Source of the DNA: Cruorifilaria tuberocauda
Taxonomy: Eukaryota > Nematoda > Chromadorea > Rhabditida > Onchocercidae
Direction of reading: 5' to 3'
Length of the DNA: 10,945 bases
NCBI GenBank assembly: GCA_013365365.1
Contig: JABVXU010001067.1
Span: forward strand, 1 to 10,945
Shown: positions 1 through 10,786 of the stretch, in pieces
Layout of the letters: every line of letters begins with the position of its first letter
How positions within the stretch are numbered: position 1 is the first letter of the stretch
The notes under the pieces: model-generated
Seen by the model: only the letters and a program-made list of their open reading frames with translations
Database searches by the model: none
Told to the model about the DNA's origin: nothing
Translations under genes and position numbers: made by a program

Positions 1-33
1 TTATACTCTTAACAAATAATTCAAAGCTTTCAG

Positions 34-85
34 AAGATAAGGGAAATTTGAGGAATCTCAGTAAGACGTCTAATACTTCTCGCAG
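34..85 (+). other. exon 1 seen (5' partial) of the Lys/Ser-rich gene
   Basis: Preceded by the acceptor GCTTTCAG. It begins with the last two bases of a split codon and reads DKGNLRNLSKTSNTSR, ending in phase 2 at a weak donor, gtcatt. A better-looking donor, gtaaga, lies inside it at 61, so the exon may instead be 34-60. Short, and supported mainly by splice sites and phase. Confidence 0.5.
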
Positions 86-2483
86 GTCATTTCGCAATTG
101 TTTCAAATATCTAAAATATCTTTTATTTATTGAAAATTAAGCACTTTTACAGTAATTTTAATAATTCGCAAATATCTTTTGAAAAAAGAAACAAAATTGA
201 TAAATTATCTTGCTTATGATAATTTGCAATTGGCTCATAATGGTTATAATTAATCATGCTAATTAAATCAAAAGTTTTTGATCTGAAATAATATTTATTT
301 AATTTCGCTGATATCAGTAAATAATCTAAATAAGAAATCATGATTTACGATTACTTAGACAATATCCAAATACCAGGTATAATGTTATTCTATTAAAATG
401 ATAATCTATAAATGGATAATGTTATAGCTATAATGTTGTGATAATAAAATCATTTAGACATTAATTAGCATTGTGATTAGTTTACTATCCTAAGATATTT
501 TCTTAGTTATCTTAATAATCCAGTAAACTTTGAGAAGCTAACTTAAACTGTTATTATATTTTTAAAATCACTATTCTAATAATATCTTCATAAATGAAAT
601 TAAAAAATCGCTAGCTCAATTTAGGAGTGGACAATTATTAGGTGAAAGGTCAAAAGGAAATAAAGAGGTAAATTTCTTTTTGTTTGATTTTTAACAAATT
701 TTTATGCAATCAAGTAAATAAGAGGTTGAAAAGCTTATCTAATATAATCGAAAATTACAGCTAATGAAAGGAAGCTCAGGCTCATGGCTATTTAAATCAG
801 CTAAAAAACGAAAAAAGGAATGGCTTCAACAACAATTAGATTTACATCAGAGTAATTTTAAATTTCTTCAGAAAATTTTTAAATAGTTCAAATGATTTAA
901 TTTTGAATTTTAAACTACTCTACTTAACTAAACTTGTTAAATTCCGAACTATTTTACTTAAATTAAACTACCTTGTAAATATATATAAGTAATTTCAGAG
1001 GAGCGATTACAAGCAATTCCATCACAAACACCTAAAAAACCGGAACTGATAAATGTTGGAGAAGTTGAAGGAAAGCAATTGTTGGATAAATCTTCCAAAC
1101 GGTTGCTCACTCTAATTAGATTACTTACTACTTACTTACTTTCTCCTTATTGCAGTCTTCACTTACTTTTTCTTTCACTAGAATTATCAGGAATTTTATC
1201 AGTTTTTCCAAGGATAAATTTGATAAGTTTAGGCGCAATCTTTTCAACGCTTTGTTTTTTTTTTGCACTATTACTCTATAGTTTGCATTATTAACGAGTA
1301 ACTGAACATCAGTTATTTTGTATTGATAAAAATATCAAACAACATTTCATACATGAATAAACATTATGAGATAGGTCAAGGGAAGGTCAATCGGATTATG
1401 CTTCGACAGCTCGATTGAATGATATTTTGACAGCTCAGAGTAGTAGTTCTTCGGGGGATAGTGCAAAAAACCGGAAAAGCCATCAAACTGTACGGGATAT
1501 TGTTGAGGAAGATTTGCATCAGCGCTTACAAAAAATGGTTAGCAAGTTTTTTTTTGTCTTTTGCTAAATAATAAACTTGATTTTAAAAAAGTGAAAATGG
1601 GTATTTGTTATGGCAATGAGGCAATTAGTAATATATTTGAAATGAAATTACTCTTATCCTGATTGATTAGAAAATTATTGATTGAATTGCAGGAATTCAA
1701 CCTAACACCAACAAAAATTCCAAAATCTAAAAGACCTGGAACTTCAGATGATAGGTACTTATAATAATGTATTTATATATATTTTCATCTGAAAATATGA
1801 TAAAAGCTATCAAGAGATAAAAAGGTTAGCTTCTTTGTCACGTAATCTTTTGTGACGTATGTATAATCTCCCAAAAATGCAATAAATTTCAGATCAAGTG
1901 ATTCAAAAACTTTGACTAGCAGTAGTAATATATCAGTGAAAAGTTCAAAAGAACAACGAAAATTGCCATCTGATCAAAAGATCATTCAATATCGAAAGTC
2001 TGATAAGCAAAGAATTGCAAAAAAGATGAAATATTCTCCTGGAAGTGATAAGCAGCAAAGGATGACTGATCGAAACAAATCTTATCATTCCAAATCACAA
2101 AAGCAAGCAAAGATATCTGATAAGAACGCTTCTATCTCGATTAGCAATCAGAAGCAATCGATGAAAAAGTTGCCGAAAGGGAAGAAATCTCAAATTACTG
2201 AGAGAAATTCAGCACATGGAAAAATGATGGTAAATAATAAAAGAAGGAAACGAAAAAAGAAATCGATAAATATGAAAACTGAAAATCAAAAAAATTTAAA
2301 AATGATGTTAAATCGATCATTAAAGAATAAAGTTCAAAATGATAAGAAAAGTTCAGCCAAGGCTAAGAAAAAAGTAAACAAACGATTGAAAAAAGGAAAA
2401 AAATCAAACCATTCTTCAAATGGTTTCAAAAGGCGTAAAACAAAGCGTAAAACAAATTTAAATCAAAAATCAATCGATACACT

Positions 2484-2516
<33 letters not shown>

Positions 2517-3246
2517 GTTATCAACAAAAGATAAGAAATCAGGAAAGAGTCAACGCGGTGATGAAAAGTTTACAAGTAGCACACAAGTTATGAAAACCGG
2601 AAAATCAATTAAAAGTACAACTTCATCGGGAAGAGTAAAGAATAAAAGTTTAATTAATCGAATATCAGGTGCTTCGAATATCAAACAATTATCTGATAAT
2701 ATCATGAAGATATCAAATTCAGGAAAAGATGGGATAAGTGCAAAAGATAAAACACATACTACCGTTACTGGTAATACTTCAGGAAAAACTTCACTAGTAT
2801 CAAGTAATATCTTATCAAATCATTCCATTCCACAAAAAAGTGCGCCACAAGTTTCTAAAAAAAACTTGAACTCATCATTATTTTCGAAGAAGTCTAAAAC
2901 TAAAGCAATGGAAGGAAGCAATCTTAAAAAACGGAAAGTGATCAGGAAATACGGAAAGAAACTTGAAGATGATAATGGAAAGAATTCGGAAGTAAGCTTA
3001 AAATTAAATTCACATACAACCAGTAGAAATAGCTCATACGAACGTTCTAAAAGTTCAGTAAATACGATGAGAAAAGCTAGAAGAAGAAATGAGAATGCAT
3101 TGAAAAAAGTAGGAAATTCCGGAAATTTAAAAGGAAAGAAGAAAAAGCAAATCCGGCAGCACTTCGGAAAGAATGATCAAGCATTAAATCGCAATGATGA
3201 AATAGAAGTTTCTAGAAGTCAACAAATAATTGCTAATGATAGTTAG
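34..3246 (+). CDS. 3' part of multi-exon gene for a Lys/Ser-rich basic protein, family unknown
   Basis: I do not recognise this family. Seven exons join with matching phases: 34-85, 625-667, 761-851, 999-1101, 1381-1537, 1693-1754 and 1893-3246. After a two-base partial codon at 34-35 they give 619 residues and a TAG stop at 3244-3246. Every junction has GT/AG ends; the acceptors at 33, 760, 998, 1692 and 1892 are good nematode sites, while the donors at 86 and 1102 are weak. Residues 1-169 are mixed in composition, with a basic patch KKRKK (46-50) followed by a Gln/Leu-rich helix-like stretch, and a five-Ser run (116-120). Residues 170-619 are a disordered-looking tail with about one Lys in five, basic clusters such as KRRKRKKK (285-292) and ten serines (368-377). 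No signal peptide, membrane segment or catalytic motif is visible in the spliced product. The basic clusters suggest nuclear localisation or nucleic-acid or microtubule binding; that is inference. The start codon lies left of the window. Confidence 0.72.
625..667 (+). other. exon 2 seen of the Lys/Ser-rich gene
   Basis: Lies between a TTTAG acceptor and a GTAAAT donor. It reads SGQLLGERSKGNKE after a one-base split codon that completes AGG with the preceding exon. An alternative acceptor, GCTAG at 614, would start it at 615 and suits the alternative donor at 61. Confidence 0.6.
761..851 (+). other. exon 3 seen of the Lys/Ser-rich gene
   Basis: Lies between the acceptor ATTACAG and the donor GTAATT. 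It begins LMKGSSGSWLFKSAKKRKKE and continues with a Gln/Leu-rich segment. The lysine/arginine patch followed by WLQQQLDLHQ, which could form an amphipathic helix, is the most protein-like part of the upstream region. Ends in phase 1. Confidence 0.72.
999..1101 (+). other. exon 4 seen of the Lys/Ser-rich gene
   Basis: Begins after the strong acceptor ATTTCAG and completes a Lys codon with exon 3. It reads KERLQAIPSQTPKKPELINV and then GEVEGKQLLDKSSK. I place the donor at GTTGCT (1102), phase 2, because the following exon needs exactly one base to complete the codon. Without splicing the frame stays open to the stop at 1292-1294. Confidence 0.65.
1381..1537 (+). other. exon 5 seen of the Lys/Ser-rich gene
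   Basis: Reads EGQSDYASTARLNDILTAQ, then a five-Ser run, then NRKSHQTVRDIVEEDLHQRL and QKM. The base content is clearly higher in GC than the flanks. The acceptor is uncertain: GTCAAG at 1380 and GATAG at 1374 both preserve the frame, and differ by two residues. A TGA at 1367-1369 limits how far left the exon can reach. The donor is GTTAGC, phase 0. Confidence 0.72.
1693..1754 (+). other. exon 6 seen of the Lys/Ser-rich gene
   Basis: Lies between the acceptor ATTGCAG and the donor GTACTT. It reads EFNLTPTKIPKSKRPGTSDD and ends with two bases (AG) that form an Arg codon with the first base of the last exon. Phases agree at both ends. Confidence 0.75.
1893..3246 (+). other. last coding exon: long Lys/Ser-rich tail
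   Basis: A 1354-bp open exon that follows the acceptor AAATTTCAG and ends in TAG. It encodes 450 residues of low-complexity sequence with repeated Ser-Asp-Lys motifs near its start, several lysine/arginine clusters and a Ser10 tract. An open frame this long in such AT-rich DNA is very unlikely by chance. Lysine is almost always AAA or AAG, as expected at this base composition. The family is not recognised. Confidence 0.85.
2488..2517 (+). repeat. TCA microsatellite encoding ten serines
   Basis: Nine TCA codons and one TCG form a perfect trinucleotide tract in frame within the last exon of the Lys/Ser-rich gene. Length variation would change only the number of serines. Confidence 0.95.
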
Positions 3247-3467
3247 TATAAAAGAAGACGATAGGACGTTTACTGCAATATGGGAATTTAAAATAATCGA
3301 TCATAAAGGTAAGTTAAATTTCAAACGAGAAATGGCAAAGAAGAATCTAAAGGTTATTTCAAATTTTATCAGTTATCTGATTAAAATGATACGAAAAGAA
3401 ATCATTTGCAATCTTTCAATCAAATAATCATATACATAAAAAAATGTTGATTTCGGCAATTTGAAAC

Positions 3468-3515
3468 ATGCATGATTCACGTACGTGTGTTTTGCTCAAT
3501 CTACGTGATATGCAT
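3468..3515. repeat. imperfect 13-bp hairpin with ACGTGA arms
   Basis: The left arm is ATGCAT (3468-3473) plus TCACGTA (3477-3483). The right arm is TACGTGA (3502-3508) plus ATGCAT (3510-3515). The arms pair over 13 bp with a 3-versus-1 internal loop and an 18-base terminal loop. It lies about 220 bases past the stop of the plus-strand gene, so it may be in its 3' UTR. Confidence 0.7.
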
Positions 3516-4241
3516 TTGATTTTACTTAATTCAACAAAAGTAATTGAAAGTATATCGATGTTTGTTTAAAATTTTTCACGATAAATTTAATTGAAAGAAA
3601 CAAATTCATCTAATTAATTCAATATAGTCATACCACTAGCGATATCATGAAATTATCAATACCATTCTTATCAATCTCCTATTTTGCAGATCCCATTATT
3701 ATGATTAAGATGAATCTATGCATGATAACTATAGTGATAAGATGAATAACTTTCTAATCATGATATTTGATAGTAAATGATATGCGTTTTATTTTAACTA
3801 TCATTTATTCGCAATCATACAGTACACGTTGAATTTTTTACTAATTGTACAGTATTAAGATATTACCACGAATTATCGTATTCCATTAGATCATTATCGT
3901 ATTTCATTGATGATATTGAGCATCTGAAAAGCCAATTACTAATCATAACAATTCTATTATCTTACTTTTAATTCCTTATCAGAGCAAAAATGATCCCATT
4001 TATCACTTCAATATTACACAGCTTGATAATCAGTCTGAAATTAATTATATTAAAAAAAATTAAAATTTCGAAATAAAAATTTGCATCATGTAAAATCGTT
4101 TTTTCCAAAAATTATTTAATCTAATAATTTTAATGACATGAAAAGTTAAAGTGTTAAAAATGTAAAACAATAAAAATTAAATTTTGTTATGGTTGCTGCT
4201 TGTAACGAAGCATATTGCAAGCTAAGAATTGTCAGATAATT

Positions 4242-4249
4242 TCACGTGA
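4242..4249. promoter_or_regulatory. TCACGTGA palindromic E-box
   Basis: An exact eight-base palindrome containing CACGTG, of the kind bound by bHLH-zipper factors such as HLH-30/TFEB. It is followed at once by an ACGTGTACGTACG tract. Binding is inferred from the word only. Confidence 0.35.
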
Positions 4250-4432
4250 TGATACGTGTACGTACGAATTTCTCAGCAATTTTGTAAAATTAAAATTAAA
4301 AATCTTGTTTTCCATTTTCATGATATTAATGCAATTAGCCTGATTTATTTGACATTTCTCTAAAAATTTTTGAAAATTAAATATTGAAATTATTTAAATT
4401 ATATTTAATTGTTAATTAATTTTATGTCAGAT

Positions 4433-4471
4433 ATCTTATTTCAAATAATTTATTAGAATCTTATTTCAAAT
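4433..4471. repeat. 14-bp direct repeat, period 25
   Basis: ATCTTATTTCAAAT occurs at 4433-4446 and again at 4458-4471. Confidence 0.85.
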
Positions 4472-4806
4472 CATTTAAAGATTTTTCATCTCATATTAAA
4501 TAGCTTATATAAGAAAAAAACTTTTAGCTTATATCAAATAGCTACTTGTCATTCTTTCTTTTTATCTTTCTCATAAATTCTAACTGAAATCTCTTTCTTG
4601 CTTGTCCAATTACAATCATTCATCAATCATTCAGCCTAGAGGATCTCATTTTATACAAGTCTAGAATGAATGGGTTAAATTATTCAGTTTAATTTATCCA
4701 TATCGATCGAGATTTTTCATTTACGTATTTGTGATAATTAAACCTTAAATAAACTTTGAATAAACTTTATTGCTATGCTTAAAAAACTTTAAAAAGAAAG
4801 CCAAAA

Positions 4807-4895
4807 AAATATCTTAATTTCAACTTTAAAATATCTTAATTTCAATTAATCTATTTTCCTAATTTCACTAATTTTCCCAATTAACCTAATTTCAG
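4807..4895. repeat. degenerate tandem repeat containing TAATTTCA
   Basis: A 17-base direct repeat, AAATATCTTAATTTCAA, starts at 4807 and 4829. Its core TAATTTCA recurs at 4815, 4837, 4860 and 4887, giving spacings of 22, 23 and 27. Confidence 0.75.
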
Positions 4896-5162
4896 TTTTT
4901 CAAATTATACCAATTTTCTCATAAAATACTAAAATTAAACGATTTAAATCATTCTCTGGAATAAATTATCAATTCTGAATGATAAGCTTTTACCTTTCGT
5001 TTTTTTGGTAATAATTTAATTTGTCTATTTTCATGCAATCGCTGTTTATCATTTCCTCCACTCAAAATAAATTATACTTTAAAAGAAAACAATTTTTTTT
5101 TGTTTATTTACAAATGTTGATAATATCAAAATAGATAATTTGAATAAAAAAAAACCGGACCG

Positions 5163-5294
5163 ATGAGAATTAGATTTAAGCTGAAGAGGAAAGAGCTGAT
5201 TGATTTAGCTTCTAGTTTTCCCGGAGGGCATACTTTTCTAGCTACGATAAACATCGAAAATTTCCTCCATCAATACTCTCTAAAATATCTATAA
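5163..5294 (+). other. possible 43-codon small ORF in a GC-richer island
   Basis: An ATG at 5163 opens a frame of 43 codons that ends in TAA at 5292-5294. Its start reads MRIRFKLKRKELIDLASS. The island is noticeably richer in G and C than the surrounding spacer. No family is recognised and no splice structure is clear, so it may equally be a non-coding conserved element or chance. Confidence 0.15.
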
Positions 5295-5320
5295 TAGATT
5301 TTTTCATTGTTTTTGATTTA

Positions 5321-5338
5321 TCACGTAAGAACACGTGA
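5321..5338. repeat. inverted repeat TCACGT/ACGTGA with CACGTG
   Basis: Two six-base arms, TCACGT (5321-5326) and ACGTGA (5333-5338), are separated by six bases. The right arm overlaps a CACGTG E-box at 5332-5337. Confidence 0.6.
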
Positions 5339-5663
5339 AATAACAATTTAATTTTTTCTTTTCTCATTTTTACAATTTTATCATTTATGACAAAATTGAA
5401 ATATAAATTTCTTTTTTATCATGAACTGCGATTAAATTTGATTATCAAATTATCTTTTCCAATTATTTTCATTGAAATTATTATATGCAAATGCAAATGT
5501 ATCGAAAGAAAATATAAATAATTGAGTGAAATATTTTCGATTATTAATTACGTTATGTGCTTTTTATTGATAAAAGATAAATTGATAAAATTGATAAATT
5601 TCTTATTATAATTGCATAATACGAAGTTCCAATAATTGAACGGAAAGTTTTTAATTATCAATA

Positions 5664-5698
5664 ATATGATAATGATAATATGATAATGATGTGATAGA
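5664..5698. repeat. ATGATAATG simple repeat
   Basis: A short imperfect run of ATGATAATGAT words. It resembles, in composition, the larger GATATAAT array 160 bases downstream. Confidence 0.7.
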
Positions 5699-5853
5699 TT
5701 ATAAATTTTTAACTGACATTTCATGAATCATTTTCATTTTGATAGTACAGTTTGTAGTATATACTGATATGTGATAATTTTAAAATGATAAAAAATTTCA
5801 TCGTTACTTAATTTATAATATTTAATTAATCAAAAATTATCGTATTATGTGAA

Positions 5854-5946
5854 ACGATATGATAAAATGATATACTGATATAATGATATAATAATGATAT
5901 AATTGATATAAATGATATAATGATATAAATGATATACTGATATAAT
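5854..5946. repeat. GATATAAT-type minisatellite
   Basis: About ten imperfect copies of TGATATAA or TGATATAC, some with one to four extra bases between copies. A short relative, TGATATAATTGATATAATT, is present near 10259 in the pag-3 intron. Confidence 0.9.
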
Positions 5947-5951
5947 TTAAA

Positions 5952-6006
5952 GGATTCCGGTTAATTAATACCTGAATTGAATCGTTTTTTCAAATAATCC
6001 GGATCC
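5952..6006. repeat. GC-rich bulged inverted repeat
   Basis: GGATTCCGG (5952-5960) and CCGGATCC (5999-6006) pair over eight base pairs with one bulged T around a 38-base loop. It sits six bases after the GATATAAT array. Confidence 0.6.
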
Positions 6007-6809
6007 GATAAAACTTCACTATCTATCATCAACATACAAATATCATGAGTTTGTATTGTAATGGTGCAAACAAGTGATTTTAATTTATTGCTTGCTCATG
6101 GATGCATAACTAATGAATAATTTGTCATTGTATGATGTTTGAATAATGATAAAATGATTATTCGTCATCACTTCAACCTACCAGCTAACATATCCCAAAA
6201 GCAATTCACTTGATTGTTTTCCTGAATATCGTGGCTATATGGCATAGCTAATGATGTGAGCTTTATTAAGCTTCTTCAATTGGATTGCATCCGTAATTTT
6301 TCCGCTCCATTGAAAGCATTTTTCCGGAAGTGATGAGAAATAACTTTGAATTCATACCTTTCCTAGCATTTATTATTTATCAATCTGAACGAAATATCAT
6401 TAAATGAGCTTTTTTTTTCTTTTGCAGTTTGCAAAAATGATTTCTGATTTCCTATCAATACGATTTCTTATCAATTTCTTATCAATAATTTAACAAGTAA
6501 CACAAATTGATACATCATTAATTACAAGCAAAAATTTTGACAAATGAGAGGAATGATAAGAAAAAAAAAATGCTAATCACTATTAATTACTAATCGGTAA
6601 TTAAAAAATTCAAAATATACTAATAGGTAATGAATAACTTAAACAAATGCTTTAGTTTTTTTAGTTATGAAATTTTTTTTAAATGCATAATTAATTTATC
6701 TCTCATATTTTTCATCGCTATTTCAGTAAGTCCCTAATTTGATCAATGAGAATGACAAGAAAACAAAGCAAAACGAAAACTGTAGTAAAAAAAAATTAAT
6801 AAAAAGGAT

Positions 6810-6810
<1 letters not shown>

Positions 6811-6840
<30 letters not shown>
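6811..6840. repeat. GA dinucleotide microsatellite
   Basis: About twelve GA units, then one interruption (AA) and two more GA units. Confidence 0.95.
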
Positions 6841-6943
6841 TGAAGCGATTTTGATAAGCTTCAAATTATCAATCATCTTATTTCGTATATTTTAAAGATT
6901 AATTTTGAACAAAGATTTGTATCCAATAAAAGCGATGAAAATA

Positions 6944-6949
6944 CACGTG
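6944..6949. promoter_or_regulatory. CACGTG E-box
   Basis: The exact core lies inside the palindrome ACACGTGT. It is one of three CACGTG sites in the spacer. Function is inferred from the word alone. Confidence 0.25.
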
Positions 6950-7463
6950 TTTATCCGTCGTATTTTTTTTAAGAATGATAAATTCCACGCTATCAATTCA
7001 TTCAATTTTGAAAATTAACAAATCAAACATGAAGAGGAAACGAATGACAAACATATATTGCATGCTCACATCAAAATGATAATGATAAGATTGCCAAGCA
7101 TAAAAGTACAATTGGTGAAAATTCGATAAATCAGGAAAAGGATGATTCTCGGTAGGAGAAAGTGTAAGGAAATCGTGAAAATCTAACGCATAGCAGGAAA
7201 ATGTTCATTTTTCTTTTTCCTCCCGATAATTGAGGTAGAAGAAGCATGGATGAAAGGAATGGGAGTGATTTGGGATGTAAAACAAATATATGGGGATTAA
7301 TTAAATGACAATAATGTGAAAAAGCTTTTGACATATTAACGGATTCATGAAAGTAATAAAGGTAATCAGTATTTCCCTCACTTACAATACAAATATTATC
7401 AGAATATCAGTTATTATCAGTACATATTTCTTCTTATCAAAATAGTTGTTGTTATTGATGAGC

Positions 7464-7500
7464 ATTTTATTGATTGCTAGCAAGCAATAAGTGATAAAAT
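7464..7500. repeat. imperfect 13-bp hairpin
   Basis: ATTTTAT (7464-7470) pairs with ATAAAAT (7494-7500). ATTGCT (7473-7478) pairs with AGCAAT (7483-7488) around a four-base loop. A 2-versus-5 internal loop separates the stems. It is too short for a microRNA precursor. Confidence 0.6.
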
Positions 7501-8002
7501 CGTGGAATTTGGAATTTATTTTATCATGAGAGTTAATAAATTCTGAATTATTGAATTTAATCTAATTTAAATTTTAGCTTGATTGATAACTAACTGTTTA
7601 AATTAATCATGCTTTGCATGTTTGTTTATCAAAATAATGATTATACATTGTATTTGGTTTTATTTAATTTTATAAATTAAAGAAACAATATGATTCTAAT
7701 TTTACAATGATATAATTAAAGATTAAGAATTAATAAGCAAGAAAAAATTTTAATTAGAAAAAATTGGGAAGTAAAAAAGAAAAACAGAAACAATGATAGG
7801 ATTATAAATAAATTAAATAATACTATGTGAAATCATTTTTAAATCCTTTATCATTATCTCTATCTATTTATCGAATTTTGGAATGTAATGAAGTAAAATA
7901 CTGATAAAGATTGAAATGAAAGTTAATATATAAATGCTAAGAACAGTTATAGTATTGACTTGACAATCGTCAACTTTTTCACTTTTAAAAGAATAAAATT
8001 AT

Positions 8003-8097
8003 CAGTACATAGTCTTACACAGTATTATATTTGGAATACAGTATATTATACAGTATATCATTTTACAGTACATTTAAATCAAGTATACTTTACAGTA
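8003..8097. repeat. cluster of ACAGTA/CAGTA words
   Basis: CAGTA occurs at 8003, 8020, 8039, 8051, 8066 and 8093, with a variant CAAGTA at 8080. Spacings are 12 to 19 bases. On the minus strand this is a cluster of TACTG, downstream of the pag-3 stop. Confidence 0.75.
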
Positions 8098-8722
8098 TTT
8101 TACCCATATAATATATTTTTTTAATTTTTTATCATTATCTCGAATGAAATAAAAGATAAACATGTGAAGTTTCAAGTGAAATGAATTTCTAAGAAATTCA
8201 AATTGTTAGCTTAGAGAAAGTAATTTTGCTTCCTAATGTAAGTATACAGAATGGAAGAATCTCCTGTTACAAACCTCTTCTTTTTACTCGCATTTTTTAA
8301 TTCACTTATCAGATTATCTTCGTTATCATATTATCATTATCACTACTGTATTCGGCTTTATCATCGCATCTTTCTGCTAAAACATTTTTCTCTTCCTATG
8401 TATTTTTGGATGACTAACCTGGCTATTAAATGACCTGTACCCAATAGAAATATGAAATACAGACTACCTGATATGCAAATTGAACGGTTTATGATACTAT
8501 GCGCTGCAGAAAAACTGATAACTATGATAAAAAAAATTTATCATTCAAATTAATTAGAATTATTTCTTCTGTTATTGAAATTTGATTCGATCGAAACGAT
8601 TATCTACAGACACCGGTACACAATATTATAGGTAAATTAAACGATCAAAGTTTTAAATTAATTATAAGTAATGAATTCGAGTAGTAGTAGAAAAAAAGGA
8701 TACAACAGATTTGATATCATTG

Positions 8723-10786
<2,064 letters not shown>

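Larger units (their letters stand above)
3247..8722. other. gene-poor spacer between two convergent genes
   Basis: Both flanking genes end here, so the spacer must hold both 3' UTRs. On the plus strand I see ATTAAA at 3380 but no AATAAA before 4072. On the minus strand the nearest ATTAAA is the complement of 8296-8301. Neither is a firm poly(A) call. The rest is AT-rich, with the repeats, hairpins and E-boxes listed separately and many TGATAA/TTATCA words. Short open frames at 3230-3427, 7131-7334 and 8251-8433 look non-coding. I found no tRNA, rRNA or transposon ends. Confidence 0.7.

Noticed and set aside
147..341. Open frame of 64 codons on the minus strand
   Set aside because: It lies in the first intron of the plus-strand gene, shows AT-rich composition typical of chance frames and has no recognisable motif.
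1837..1857. GTCAC and GTGAC words with a TGACGT cAMP-response-like site in an intron
   Set aside because: Arms of only five bases in a short intron; too weak to call as a regulatory element.
3230..3427. Open frame of 65 codons overlapping the end of the plus-strand gene
   Set aside because: It overlaps the Lys/Ser-rich exon in another frame and then runs into the probable 3' UTR; lysine-rich simply from AAA-rich DNA.
5158..5256. Hammerhead-ribozyme-like CCGATGAG and CGAAA words
   Set aside because: The core needs CTGATGA, the two words are about 85 bases apart and no supporting stems are present.
7209..7243. TGAGGTAG (let-7 seed) in a small hairpin, TTCTTTTTCCTC pairing with GAGGTAGAAGAA
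   Set aside because: The sequence after the seed does not match let-7, the seed is on the 3' arm, and the stem is far too short for a microRNA precursor.
7131..7334. Open frame of 67 codons on the minus strand
   Set aside because: No motif, no splice partners in phase and no protein-like pattern; probably chance in a slightly GC-richer patch.
8251..8433. Open frame of 60 codons, hydrophobic, plus strand
   Set aside because: T-rich DNA reads as Leu/Phe/Tyr; no signal-peptide cleavage logic or family, and it lies in the likely pag-3 3' flank.
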